From: Gemmatimonadota bacterium
Lineage (GTDB): Bacteria; Latescibacterota; UBA2968
Assembly (NCBI GenBank): GCA_026705765.1
Contig: JAPPAB010000074.1
Location: 1-33,445 of the forward strand
Direction of reading: 5' to 3'
Length of the DNA: 33,445 nt
The position numbers and the translations under genes are program-made. The notes beneath the pieces are model-generated. The model ran no database searches, had not been told where the DNA came from, and was given only the letters and a program-made list of their open reading frames with translations. Shown in pieces: positions 1-7,579 of the stretch. Numbering within the stretch: position 1 is the first letter of the stretch; each line of letters begins with the position of its first letter.

Positions 1-111
1 GCAGCACATGCAGCCGTTGTTGTCGCTTCAGCGATGAGACCTCAACAGACGGTCGCAACGGTATTGTGCGATACCGGTGAACGCTATTTGGGCACGTTTT
101 TATTTGGGTGA
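1..111 (+). CDS. C-terminal end of a cysteine-synthase-like PLP enzyme (5' truncated)
   Basis: The window opens inside this gene; 36 codons and a TGA stop are visible in frame 1. The residues TVATVLCDTGERYLGTFLF match the usual C-terminus of O-acetylserine sulfhydrylase / cystathionine beta-synthase fold enzymes, where a T-V-x-T-(I/V)-L-x-D-(S/T)-G-E-R-Y-L motif ends the protein. Such enzymes make cysteine from O-acetylserine and sulfide in the cytosol, or run related beta-replacement reactions. The active-site lysine lies outside the window, so the exact substrate cannot be told. It converges on rpsT with a shared hairpin between them. Confidence 0.6.
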   Translation, partial: AAHAAVVVASAMRPQQTVATVLCDTGERYLGTFLFG

Positions 112-130
112 TGCACATGATTGGAATAAA

Positions 131-175
131 AAAACCCCGGTATCTTTTGAAGATTGCCGGGGTGTTTTGTTTTTG
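131..175. terminator. Bidirectional intrinsic terminator
   Basis: An outer 7-bp stem (ACCCCGG at 134-140 with CCGGGGT at 157-163) and an inner 5-bp stem (ATCTT 142-146 with AAGAT 150-154) form one hairpin, with an A-run on its left and a T-rich run on its right. It can therefore stop transcription from the cysteine-synthase-like gene on the plus strand and from rpsT on the minus strand. Confidence 0.8.
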
Positions 176-183
176 CAGATATT

Positions 184-441
184 TCAGGACTCAAGAGCAG
201 CGACGTGGCGCTGTACTCTCGATTTGTAGCGGGCAGCCGCATTGCGGTGGATAACGCCTTTTTGAGCTGTTTTATCAATGATGGACTGGGTGCGATTGAT
301 CAGTGCTTCTGCTTCTTCTTTGCTATTTGTCGCCAGTATTTTTTTCAGAGAAGTACGCAAAGACGAGCGCGTGCTCCTGTTGCGGAGCCTGGCTTTTTCA
401 GCCTGTCGCAAGCGTTTTTTTGAAGATGCCAATTTGGGCAA
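184..441 (-). CDS. rpsT: 30S ribosomal protein S20
   Basis: This 85-residue protein binds 16S rRNA early in assembly of the small ribosomal subunit. The basic N-terminus (PKLASSKKRLRQAEKARLRN), the NRSTRSSLRT segment and the C-terminal helix with VIHRNAAARYKSRVQRH are typical of S20, and the length is normal. I chose the TTG at 441 as start because AAGGAGGTG lies six bases upstream and the protein then begins exactly where S20 proteins begin; a further upstream in-frame start would add 18 residues foreign to the family. E. coli rpsT also starts with UUG, a feature tied there to its autogenous control, so the same may hold here (inference). It is divergent from the Asp-box gene at 600. Confidence 0.95.
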   Translation of the reverse strand: MPKLASSKKRLRQAEKARLRNRSTRSSLRTSLKKILATNSKEEAEALINRTQSIIDKTAQKGVIHRNAAARYKSRVQRHVAALES

Positions 442-599
442 GGGATTCACCTCCTTAGAGAGTTTTCCTGAGTTTAGAATACGAAATTTAAACATTTACA
501 GGTATTTGCACAACCCATTTTTCATTTTCTTGTGTTTTTCTTTTTCTGCTGTATTTTACCGCCCGGGTATTTAATCCAATCCTATCAGGAGGAATCACA

Positions 600-1550
600 A
601 TGACACCAACTATTTATGTCGGCACAATTGGTCAGGGTGTTTGGCGAAGCGAAGATGGTGGCGACTCATGGCGGCGCACGAGCAGCGGTATGTTCTCGGA
701 GTCGGATATTCGCGCTATTGCCGTGCATCCAGACAATGCGTCAATTCTGTTTGCGGGAACAGAGACCGGTGTTTATCGCTCGCAAAATGGGGGGGATAGC
801 TGGGAAAAATTGGATTCTCCAATGAACGGTATGCAAATCTGGTCCCTCGCCATTCACCCCAAAAATCCAGACACGGTTTATGCTGGTACCTGTCCTTCTG
901 CGCTGTTTCGGTCGGACGATGGCGGTGAGACCTGGAAGCAACTTTCCGTAGAGCTCGTCGAGGATTGCGGTGCGATTATTCCGCGCGTCACGACTATTAT
1001 TATAGATCCGACAGATGATCAGACTGTCTATGCGGGTATTGAAATCGACGGCATGCGGATCAGTAGAGATGGTGGCGAGACATGGACATCTGGCAATGAG
1101 GGCCTTTCGAGTCTCGATATTCACGGCCTCGCGCTTGTGCCCGGAAGTCCAAAAACACTTGTGGCTGGCACCAATAATGATGTGTGCACCACAACCGATA
1201 TGGTGAATTGGACGCGGCTCAATGTGAAGGCAGAGTTTCCCTGGCCCTATTGCAGGGGGGTGCTCTATATGTCAAATGGTCGGGTGTATGTCGGCGCGGG
1301 AAATGGTCCGCCAGGCGATGAGGGGGGGCTGTTCTACACTTCTGATCTGGGGCATTCGTGGGAGCGCGCCGATCTGAATGGCAATACCAATAGTACGGTC
1401 TGGGCGATTGTTCACAATCCCGCTGTGCCAAATTTGATAATAGCGTATAGTATTGCCGGACAAATTTTTAGCAGTAGCGACGATGGCGATTCCTGGACCA
1501 AACTCGCCCGCGAGTTCGGCGAAGTACGCGCGGTGGCTATTGCGCAGTGA
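600..1550 (+). CDS. Asp-box (BNR) repeat beta-propeller protein
   Basis: The 316-residue product carries at least six Asp-box motifs of the S-x-D-x-G-x-(S/T)-W type: SEDGGDSW near residue 17, SQNGGDSW near 62, SDDGGETW near 105, SRDGGETW near 155, TSDLGHSW near 250 and SSDDGDSW near 290. These mark the blades of a sialidase/sortilin-like propeller. No signal peptide is visible; the protein starts directly with the first blade (TIYVGTIGQGVWRSEDGG). AGGAGG eight bases before the ATG supports the start. Asp-box propellers of this plain kind bind or sense ligands or act as glycosidases; I see no sialidase catalytic arginine triad and do not assign an enzyme function. The gene ends eight bases from the convergent gene at 1559. 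Confidence 0.85.
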   Translation: MTPTIYVGTIGQGVWRSEDGGDSWRRTSSGMFSESDIRAIAVHPDNASILFAGTETGVYRSQNGGDSWEKLDSPMNGMQIWSLAIHPKNPDTVYAGTCPSALFRSDDGGETWKQLSVELVEDCGAIIPRVTTIIIDPTDDQTVYAGIEIDGMRISRDGGETWTSGNEGLSSLDIHGLALVPGSPKTLVAGTNNDVCTTTDMVNWTRLNVKAEFPWPYCRGVLYMSNGRVYVGAGNGPPGDEGGLFYTSDLGHSWERADLNGNTNSTVWAIVHNPAVPNLIIAYSIAGQIFSSSDDGDSWTKLAREFGEVRAVAIAQ

Positions 1551-1558
1551 GATAATGC

Positions 1559-3211
1559 TTAAACGAGTTTCTCTTCTGCGGATGACCATGTTCCGCATCT
1601 GATTTCCAGCATGTGATCTACGGGCGTCGTAAATGTCATCAATACGCGGAAGGCTGTGGGGGCGGACTCGCTGCCCCGCAACGCCCAGAAGCGATGGGCA
1701 TACGCGCCCGGTCCGATGGAAATGGCATCGTTGCCTATGTGGTAGGTCGCATATCCGGATTTGAGGAATGCGACTTCTGCTGCCTGGCCGCGCACGATGC
1801 CACTGTCAAAATCCAGTTCGCCACCGGGTACAAAATCGCACGCGATTTGAAAGGGCACGCGGTCATAGCCCTCTGATTTTATGTGTAGATCAAATCCACT
1901 ATCCACTTCTTCAATTTCCAATACTGTGGTTAGCGATGGCAGGGCGTACACATCTCTTTCTTTTCGCAAGTTGTAAAATTCCTCAAAAGCGACCTCGCGC
2001 CCCAATGGCAGGTCATAACCAGGTCTGCCGCCATCTGTACTTCGGCTTATGTGCGTCATCCTGATTTTGCCATCCACTTCCTCAAAGGTCTCACCTGAAA
2101 ATTGCGCAATAGCAAAATAGCTCGCGCACAGGTTCACCGAGGCCAATTCCACGTCTCCGTGTTTTACGCCAAATGGCGTTGTTATACCTGCACCTGCTGT
2201 GGCACTCGTTTTTTCGCGTCGTACGCGCCACAATTGAGCGGTGGGGTAAACTTTCGCATAGGACTCGGGCAAAGGTTCGCGCTCGAGGTTGTCGTCTCGC
2301 CATTCGGGATGGGTTAAAAACGGTTCGAGTGCCCACGGCAAACCGCTAGGGGATATGGCGTATAACCAGTCTGCGACTGCCGCGTAAAATCCATTTTCCT
2401 CGCGCCGCGCCATGTTGTAATAACTATCGACCATATCGACGAGGACAACGCGGGTGCCGTGGTCCTGTCTGCGGGAAAAACTCGTTACAACGGTTCCGTC
2501 TGCATGTAACATGTGATAGGACAAATCCAGGTTTCGGCGCACGGGTTCCAGAAGTTGGGGGCGATTGAGTGCGTCGGCAGCCAGTCTGAGTGCGCGATTG
2601 CAGATGGCGTTATACGCACCTGCGCTGCGCTCGATGTATTCGCCATCGGCATTGTTGTCTATTGTTTCGGCGAGGTAGCTTTCAATGGTGTCCATTCCGT
2701 CCAGGGCGGGGAATAATTCCAGTGCCTGGGAAAGTGCGGCGACCAGTACCCAGCGGTGATTCGGTGTGTGGAATCCGCCCGCGATCATGCCGGGTACAGC
2801 CGTTTGAATAATTTCTCCGAGTACTTCGGCTATCTGTTTTGCGCCGTCATCTTTTGCTTTGCGAGCCGCGCGGACTACTGGCGCGAGTCCTTCGACCAGA
2901 AATCCCGTGTCTGGCGATGAATCAAAATTGGTTGTTATCAGGTCAAAACACCCACTCTCCCGGCGAATTTTTCGAGCAAAAGCCGCACCTGCGAGAATGC
3001 GTGCCAAAATTTCTTTGCTTTGATAATACCGACCGCCTTCCAGAAGATAGGCATAGCCCAGGGTGGATACCGCGCTTACATTTGTCGCACCGGCAATCCC
3101 GTCGCTGACAAACCCGCCGTAATCTTCTCGATGGATATCCAGGACCTGACGGGGTAAAATGGCTTCTATTTGTTCATTCAGATTTTCCAATAGTGCTTCG
3201 TATTTTAGCAT
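1559..3211 (-). CDS. Predicted alpha/alpha-toroid lyase-like protein (heparinase II/III-like), function unknown
   Basis: The 550-residue protein has a helical N-terminal half and a beta-rich C-terminal half, the layout of heparinase II/III and alginate-lyase-like polysaccharide lyases. A GGFHTPNHRWV motif around residue 155 resembles the Asn-His-Trp region that lines the active site in such lyases, and IERSAGAYNAICNRAL and DGTVVTSFSRRQDHG follow as toroid helices and loops. No signal peptide is visible, so it may act in the cytosol on imported oligosaccharides. I chose the ATG at 3211, preceded by GGGGGT, over an upstream in-frame TTG at 3244 with no ribosome binding site. Family assignment is by layout only. 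Confidence 0.6.
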   Translation of the reverse strand: MLKYEALLENLNEQIEAILPRQVLDIHREDYGGFVSDGIAGATNVSAVSTLGYAYLLEGGRYYQSKEILARILAGAAFARKIRRESGCFDLITTNFDSSPDTGFLVEGLAPVVRAARKAKDDGAKQIAEVLGEIIQTAVPGMIAGGFHTPNHRWVLVAALSQALELFPALDGMDTIESYLAETIDNNADGEYIERSAGAYNAICNRALRLAADALNRPQLLEPVRRNLDLSYHMLHADGTVVTSFSRRQDHGTRVVLVDMVDSYYNMARREENGFYAAVADWLYAISPSGLPWALEPFLTHPEWRDDNLEREPLPESYAKVYPTAQLWRVRREKTSATAGAGITTPFGVKHGDVELASVNLCASYFAIAQFSGETFEEVDGKIRMTHISRSTDGGRPGYDLPLGREVAFEEFYNLRKERDVYALPSLTTVLEIEEVDSGFDLHIKSEGYDRVPFQIACDFVPGGELDFDSGIVRGQAAEVAFLKSGYATYHIGNDAISIGPGAYAHRFWALRGSESAPTAFRVLMTFTTPVDHMLEIRCGTWSSAEEKLV

Positions 3212-3316
3212 GCGTAACCCCCATGAGTGAACGACCTCCAGCAAACCGAAGACCTGCCCAATATATCCCCAATTTGCCCGTATTTCAAGAGAACTCGTTT
3301 CCCACAGGGGCCTGAT

Positions 3317-3958
3317 TCAATGCAAGCTGAAACGGATCGGAATGGTCATGCGTACCGCAATAGCTCTGTCATTCTGCATAGCTGGCTTGAACTGAAATTG
3401 TCTGACTGCCTCCAGAGCCGCAGCGCGAAAAATCTCGGGTCCTTTTAAAACTTGCGGTTCGGCTACGCGCCCTTCTCTGGTAACAATAAACGCCACAAGC
3501 ACCTGACCTTGTAATCCCGCTCTGCGGGCCATCTCTGGATAAACTGGATTCACGCGCTGGATCAATTCGGGTTTCTGTTCCACGATCCAGAATTCCAAAA
3601 TTTCTTCCTCTACTTCCACATCGCCCTTCTGTAGCGGCGGTGGGATATCGACGACAGGTGCATCGAAATCCAGTTCTGTATCGGCAATGGTTATATCATC
3701 GGGTACGTCATCGTCTTCTGTTGCAATGGGTACGGAGGGTCTGGGCAGAGGCGGCAATCGCTTCTTCTGGTGTGTCTCGGGAATATCTTCAACTTTAAGG
3801 ATCTCAATAACTTTTTTGGTTGACTTAGAGTCGATCTTCATATCTGGAAACAATATGGCCAATCCGACCATCAGAAATAGCGTCAACGAAGTAGAACGTC
3901 TCATCACCTTTGGATAAATTGCTTTTAAATCGGCATCTGCATGTTTTTTGCGTATCAT
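3317..3958 (-). CDS. tonB: TonB-family energy transducer
   Basis: This 213-residue protein has the three TonB parts: a basic cytosolic N-terminus with one membrane span (about residues 22-39, SLTLFLMVGLAILFPDM), a periplasmic linker rich in Pro and acidic residues (65-125, with LPPLPRPSVP), and a C-terminal TonB domain from about 130 (VNPVYPEMARRAGLQGQVLV ... LEAVRQFQFKPA). TonB passes proton-motive force from ExbB/ExbD to outer-membrane receptors. No exbB, exbD or receptor lies nearby. AAGGAG sits seven bases before the ATG. Its upstream region holds the inverted repeat also found before blaI, so it is probably repressed by the BlaI-type protein encoded upstream, and it may serve the M56 protease system rather than general uptake (inference). 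Confidence 0.88.
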   Translation of the reverse strand: MIRKKHADADLKAIYPKVMRRSTSLTLFLMVGLAILFPDMKIDSKSTKKVIEILKVEDIPETHQKKRLPPLPRPSVPIATEDDDVPDDITIADTELDFDAPVVDIPPPLQKGDVEVEEEILEFWIVEQKPELIQRVNPVYPEMARRAGLQGQVLVAFIVTREGRVAEPQVLKGPEIFRAAALEAVRQFQFKPAMQNDRAIAVRMTIPIRFSLH

Positions 3959-3977
3959 TATTTTCTCCTTTTTTAAG

Positions 3978-3993
3978 TATTAAAATTTTAATA
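3978..3993. promoter_or_regulatory. Candidate BlaI-type operator before tonB
   Basis: A perfect inverted repeat TATTAA-AATT-TTAATA lies 20 bases upstream of the tonB start codon. The same arms with a different 4-base spacer occur before blaI at 6453-6468. BlaI/MecI repressors bind short dyads of this size as dimers, so this is the likely operator for the repressor encoded at 6052-6441. Confidence 0.65.
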
Positions 3994-4027
3994 GTTCATT
4001 TTAAAAAAATATCTAACCCAACTTGAT

Positions 4028-6055
4028 CTATCCCTCCTTTCGCAAATCTTCAATGCAAAAGGTGTGAGCCAGTACGTCGAGCTGTCGCATCTGAAGCGCC
4101 TTTGTGCGGTTAGGTGCATAAATCCCCATGTTGATTAAAAAGAAGCGATTCTGAGCGATATCAAAGAGTGCATAACTCTTAAACGGTCCACCTTGCCACG
4201 CGCGTGTATTTTCCCACAGTCCTTCCAGGCAGACGGCCAATTTTCCCAGAAACTCTGTCTGGTAGATATTCACCTCCCCAGACGATGTTTGATCGCCGCC
4301 ATAAAAACGGCTCGATACGTCGTCCCACTTTTGCAAACACCAATCTGGCGTCAATTGATCGGGATGTACTCCATTTTCCCAATATACCCATAGCCACAAT
4401 TGTCGTCGATCTACCTGACGTGCCAGTGCCACAAAGTTCTCACTTGCATACTCATCCATTACTTCATAGCCCACCGGCACCCGCATGCGCCAGCCATATT
4501 GCCGTGATAGAGCTTCAGAGTGCTCGGTATTGTCTCCCGCGTGATACAGAATGGTTTCGAGCCATTTCGACATAGAGGCATCAATCGCCGATACGATGCG
4601 GTCGCCATTGAGCGCGACTTGCTCAGCCACGCCTTGCTCATTCGCAGCTTTGACGACCACGACTATCTGATCAGATGCCCACACATCGCGGTGAATTACT
4701 GTTTCATTTTTGGATCGCCCGGTAAACAGTGGCTGTAAGTCCGTCGCCAGAATACCACTTGCAGATGAAACAAGGATCAAATTGCGGTAAGCCCGAAAAT
4801 CCCGAAACGTTTCAGGAGAAACATATACGAGATCAAATACGTACTCGGGTTGCGGCGTCAATACCGGGTCTAACAGTAAATCTTCCAGTACTGGTTTTAA
4901 TTTTTCTCGGGTTGCGCCATCGGCCACAATCACAATTTTACTGGTTAGCCCAATGCCCCGGGGCAATGGATTGCCGATAAGCACATCTGCCAGCGGTTTG
5001 CTCCACCGGGAAATTTTCAGATGGGCTTCGGCTCTACCGGGCACGTCGATGAGGGGTCCAATTTTTACAGCAATGACACAGACAAATAGAAATATCGCGA
5101 GCCAGATGGCACTGTGCGACAGCGATGGCCGGCGCTGATTGAGCAGATATTCAAAGCGCTTTACCAGATTTGGATGGCGATTTATAATGCCCAATCCTAT
5201 TGGGCGCACCCTGCCAATCATTTCTGTCAGGCGCGTCAGACAGATCGCATAATCACGTGCATTGTGACCGCGATTCGCGGCGTAATCATCGCAGGCCATT
5301 TCTCGCGTTAGTGACAGTTGCCGACTCAGCCACCAGATGCCGGGATTGCACCATAAAAAAACTTCTACGAGGCGCTGCACCAGAATGCCCCGGGCATCTC
5401 TGCGTTGAACATGCGCGATTTCATGCTTGAGAATTTGCTCCAGTTCAGGTGCTGAGAGTTGCGGTATGAGATGTTGCGGTATGAGTACGATCTGGCGAAA
5501 TATACCCAGCACTGAGGGGCTGGCAACAGCATCTGAAATTCGCAAACCAACATCTACTGAGCCAATCCATCTGCGTTTGCACCGCTCAAACCGGGCCTGA
5601 AGATCTTTTCCCGCCCACTTTCCAGATCGCTTCAACCGCATCATCTGGCAATATCCCAGTGCAATGCGCCCGAGCATTGCACTGGCGACGACCAGCCATA
5701 AAATCCAGACGACAATTGGCCAGGAAGATGTGCTGAGGATTGACCGGGTTTTCACAGGCGTTGCAATTTGTGGTTGTGATGTCTCACTGGCGGGATTGGT
5801 ATCCGGAACTCTGGTTGGGGGAATTGTTGCGTTCGGTTTATCTGCGGCCTCGTATGGTGCAGGTGTGACGAGAAACAGAGGCATAATCATCACACCAATC
5901 ACGGCGACCCACAACAGGCGGTGCAACAAAGACGCAGGCACGCGCAAATGCGATAGGACCGCCACGATCATTGCAGCCAAAACCCCCATCCAGATCCCAT
6001 TCAGCAGATAAAACACGCTGAGTCGGGCAATGGTATCAATCCATTCGCCCATCAT
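4028..6055 (-). CDS. BlaR1-type M56 membrane metalloprotease with a DUF4837-like sensor domain
   Basis: The 675-residue protein has three N-terminal membrane spans (about 12-34, 45-64, 111-132), a cytosolic M56 protease domain with HEIAH at 211-215 and REMACDDYAA at 251-260, and a fourth span at 316-333. This is the BlaR1/MecR1 layout, in which an extracellular signal triggers cleavage of the partner repressor. Here the outer domain (about 363-670) is not the penicillin-binding domain of BlaR1: there is no SxxK/KTG set. Instead it resembles DUF4837, a Bacteroidetes lipoprotein family, in PEYVFDLVYVSPETF, FRAYRNLILV, HRDVWASDQIVVV, LEGLWENTRAWQGGPFKSYA and YAPNRTKALQMRQLDVL. The start overlaps the blaI stop by ATGA, so the two are translationally coupled. 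The ligand is unknown. The M56 call is firm; the DUF4837 call is from memory of the family. Confidence 0.85.
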   Translation of the reverse strand: MMGEWIDTIARLSVFYLLNGIWMGVLAAMIVAVLSHLRVPASLLHRLLWVAVIGVMIMPLFLVTPAPYEAADKPNATIPPTRVPDTNPASETSQPQIATPVKTRSILSTSSWPIVVWILWLVVASAMLGRIALGYCQMMRLKRSGKWAGKDLQARFERCKRRWIGSVDVGLRISDAVASPSVLGIFRQIVLIPQHLIPQLSAPELEQILKHEIAHVQRRDARGILVQRLVEVFLWCNPGIWWLSRQLSLTREMACDDYAANRGHNARDYAICLTRLTEMIGRVRPIGLGIINRHPNLVKRFEYLLNQRRPSLSHSAIWLAIFLFVCVIAVKIGPLIDVPGRAEAHLKISRWSKPLADVLIGNPLPRGIGLTSKIVIVADGATREKLKPVLEDLLLDPVLTPQPEYVFDLVYVSPETFRDFRAYRNLILVSSASGILATDLQPLFTGRSKNETVIHRDVWASDQIVVVVKAANEQGVAEQVALNGDRIVSAIDASMSKWLETILYHAGDNTEHSEALSRQYGWRMRVPVGYEVMDEYASENFVALARQVDRRQLWLWVYWENGVHPDQLTPDWCLQKWDDVSSRFYGGDQTSSGEVNIYQTEFLGKLAVCLEGLWENTRAWQGGPFKSYALFDIAQNRFFLINMGIYAPNRTKALQMRQLDVLAHTFCIEDLRKEG

Positions 6056-6441
6056 GTTTCATTCTCCTCTGCTTTCTGAATCATTTTGTGAATGCGGGCG
6101 AGGTCCTGTGCATCGAGTTCTTCATTTTCCACCAGATTGAGTACCAGAGTTTCTGGCGAGTTGTCGAAAAAACGACTCATCAGATACTGAATGGCGCTTC
6201 GTTGTGCATCCTCTCGCCCCACGATTGGATAATATACAAATGCCCTGCCTTCTTTTTCATGCCGCAAATACCCTTTCTGTTCCAGAATGCGCAATATTGT
6301 CAATACTGTGCTATACGCCGGAGATTCACGTCCAGCGAGTGTATTGACAACGTCGCTCACTGTAGCCGAGCCGCGATCCCAAATCACCTGCATCAATCTC
6401 AGTTCGGCATCTGTCAGAGTAGGGGATCTTCGTCTGCCCAT
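6052..6441 (-). CDS. BlaI/MecI/CopY-family transcriptional repressor
   Basis: The 129-residue protein has the BlaI winged helix: LTDAELRLMQVIWDRGSATV at 9-28, recognition helix AYSTVLTILRILEQKGYL around 42-59, and wing HEKEGRAFVYYP. The C-terminal half (60-129) is the dimerisation part, where the partner protease cuts BlaI proteins; LVLNLVENEELD near 98 occupies the region of the known cleavage site. It is encoded with the M56 protease (ATGA overlap), the usual repressor-sensor pair. Two copies of an inverted repeat lie upstream around its promoter and a third lies before tonB, which points to autoregulation and joint control of tonB. Penicillin resistance is not implied, as no beta-lactamase is present. 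Confidence 0.93.
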   Translation of the reverse strand: MGRRRSPTLTDAELRLMQVIWDRGSATVSDVVNTLAGRESPAYSTVLTILRILEQKGYLRHEKEGRAFVYYPIVGREDAQRSAIQYLMSRFFDNSPETLVLNLVENEELDAQDLARIHKMIQKAEENET

Positions 6442-6452
6442 ATAGCCCTCAC

Positions 6453-6468
6453 TATTAAGAATTTAATA
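6453..6468. promoter_or_regulatory. Candidate BlaI-type operator, proximal site
   Basis: Perfect inverted repeat TATTAA-GAAT-TTAATA, 11 bases upstream of the blaI start codon and just downstream of the predicted -10 box. A repressor bound here would block transcription start or early elongation. Confidence 0.65.
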
Positions 6469-6479
6469 CTTTCAAATAA

Positions 6480-6508
6480 AATATGGAGAAAAAGAAAGTG
6501 AGTGTCAA
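6480..6508 (-). promoter_or_regulatory. Predicted sigma-70-type promoter of blaI
   Basis: Read on the minus strand, TTGACA (6508-6503) is followed after 17 bases by CATATT (6485-6480), a 4/6 match to TATAAT. It is bracketed by two copies of the operator repeat, the distal one overlapping the -35 box by two bases. Confidence 0.55.
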
Positions 6509-6522
6509 TTAAAAAATTAATA
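6507..6522. promoter_or_regulatory. Candidate BlaI-type operator, distal site
   Basis: AATTAA-AAAA-TTAATA matches the repeat before tonB and blaI at 11 of 12 arm positions. It abuts the predicted blaI -35 box. It also shares the downstream bases GTTCA with the tonB site. Confidence 0.5.
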
Positions 6523-6574
6523 GTTCAAGAAAAAAGACAAACTGGTAGGGAGTAGGATGCCTTCGCACCCAGGA

Positions 6575-7555
6575 TCACTTGAACTTCAAGGGCTTGCCTT
6601 CGCGGGCGGATTGATAGACCGCTTCGAGGAGTGCTACGGTGCGGCGGCCTTCGCGTCCATCTACGGATAGGGGTGTTCCTTTAGTCAGAGCATTTACCAC
6701 GTCTTCGACAATGCTGTGGACGTTATTTTCGACGCTGTCGAGTTTTTCCTGAAGCCCTGTGCCGTAAACTGTCATTTCGCCATTTAAAACGTCGTGTAGC
6801 AAAATACCGCCTTCTGTTCCGTGTACTTCGGCGCTGAAATACACACTCTGGGGAAAGGTCGTGGTGCCCAGGATTGTGCCTTTTGCCCCGTTCTCAAAAT
6901 TGAGGATTGCCAGCCCGATGTCTTCGGTCTCAATCTCGTGATTTACAATGTCGATTTCGCCGTACACGGAAACCGGGTCGCCCATAAACCAGCTCAATAC
7001 GTCGAGCAGATGCGCGCCTTGATTGGCCAATGAGCCCCCCCCGTCCATAGCCCACGTTCCGCGCCAACCATCGTCGTGGCGAAAATATTCGTCATTGCGG
7101 AACCACTTAAAACGCACTTCACCCAAAATCATCTTGCCCAGCCAGCCTTCCCGAATCGCGGTTGCTATCTTGACATTGCCATCCACGTATCGGCTTTGAT
7201 AATCCACACCGCACAACACGCCGGCAGCTTCACAAGCGGCAATGAGCCGATCACACGCTTCGGTACTCACATCCATGGGTTTGGTGGTTATCACATGCTT
7301 GCCCGCTTTTGCCGCTTCAATTCCAACCTGGGCATGTTTGCCGCTCGGCGTCATCACCATCACGACATCCACATCATCTCGCGCAAACACGTGTTCCATA
7401 TTTATAACGCAATCTGTCTCCAATTCCTGCGCCACTTCCTCGGCCAGATCGCCGTGCAGGTCACACACGACCTTCAAATCTGCACCGGGTGTTTCTTTAA
7501 TCAACCGCGCTCTGTTGCGCCCCATGCCCAGGCCAATAACGCCAAATCCGACCAT
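6575..7555 (-). CDS. Gfo/Idh/MocA-family NAD(P)-dependent oxidoreductase
   Basis: The 326-residue protein has a Rossmann N-terminus (VIGLGMGRNR at 6-15) and the family KP motif in VITTKPMDVS (K92-P93), where the lysine orients cofactor and substrate. The C-terminal alpha/beta domain has GGGSLANQGAHLLDVLSWFMG, whose histidine is the usual catalytic residue. Members oxidise or reduce sugars, inositols and related polyols in the cytosol; the substrate cannot be read from the sequence. AGGAGG lies six bases before the ATG. It follows the dioxygenase at 7580-8587 by 24 bases on the same strand, so the two form one operon. Length is normal for the family. Confidence 0.93.
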   Translation of the reverse strand: MVGFGVIGLGMGRNRARLIKETPGADLKVVCDLHGDLAEEVAQELETDCVINMEHVFARDDVDVVMVMTPSGKHAQVGIEAAKAGKHVITTKPMDVSTEACDRLIAACEAAGVLCGVDYQSRYVDGNVKIATAIREGWLGKMILGEVRFKWFRNDEYFRHDDGWRGTWAMDGGGSLANQGAHLLDVLSWFMGDPVSVYGEIDIVNHEIETEDIGLAILNFENGAKGTILGTTTFPQSVYFSAEVHGTEGGILLHDVLNGEMTVYGTGLQEKLDSVENNVHSIVEDVVNALTKGTPLSVDGREGRRTVALLEAVYQSAREGKPLKFK

Positions 7556-7579
7556 GTTATCCTCCTGTTCGCCTTATTT

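Noticed and set aside
1559-3211. Assignment to a specific polysaccharide lyase family
   Set aside because: Only the overall helical-then-beta layout and a short Asn-His-Arg-Trp motif support it, which is not enough for a family number.
4028-6441. Beta-lactam resistance system
   Set aside because: The repressor and protease are of BlaI/BlaR1 type, but the sensor domain has no penicillin-binding motifs and no beta-lactamase or PBP2a-like gene is present.
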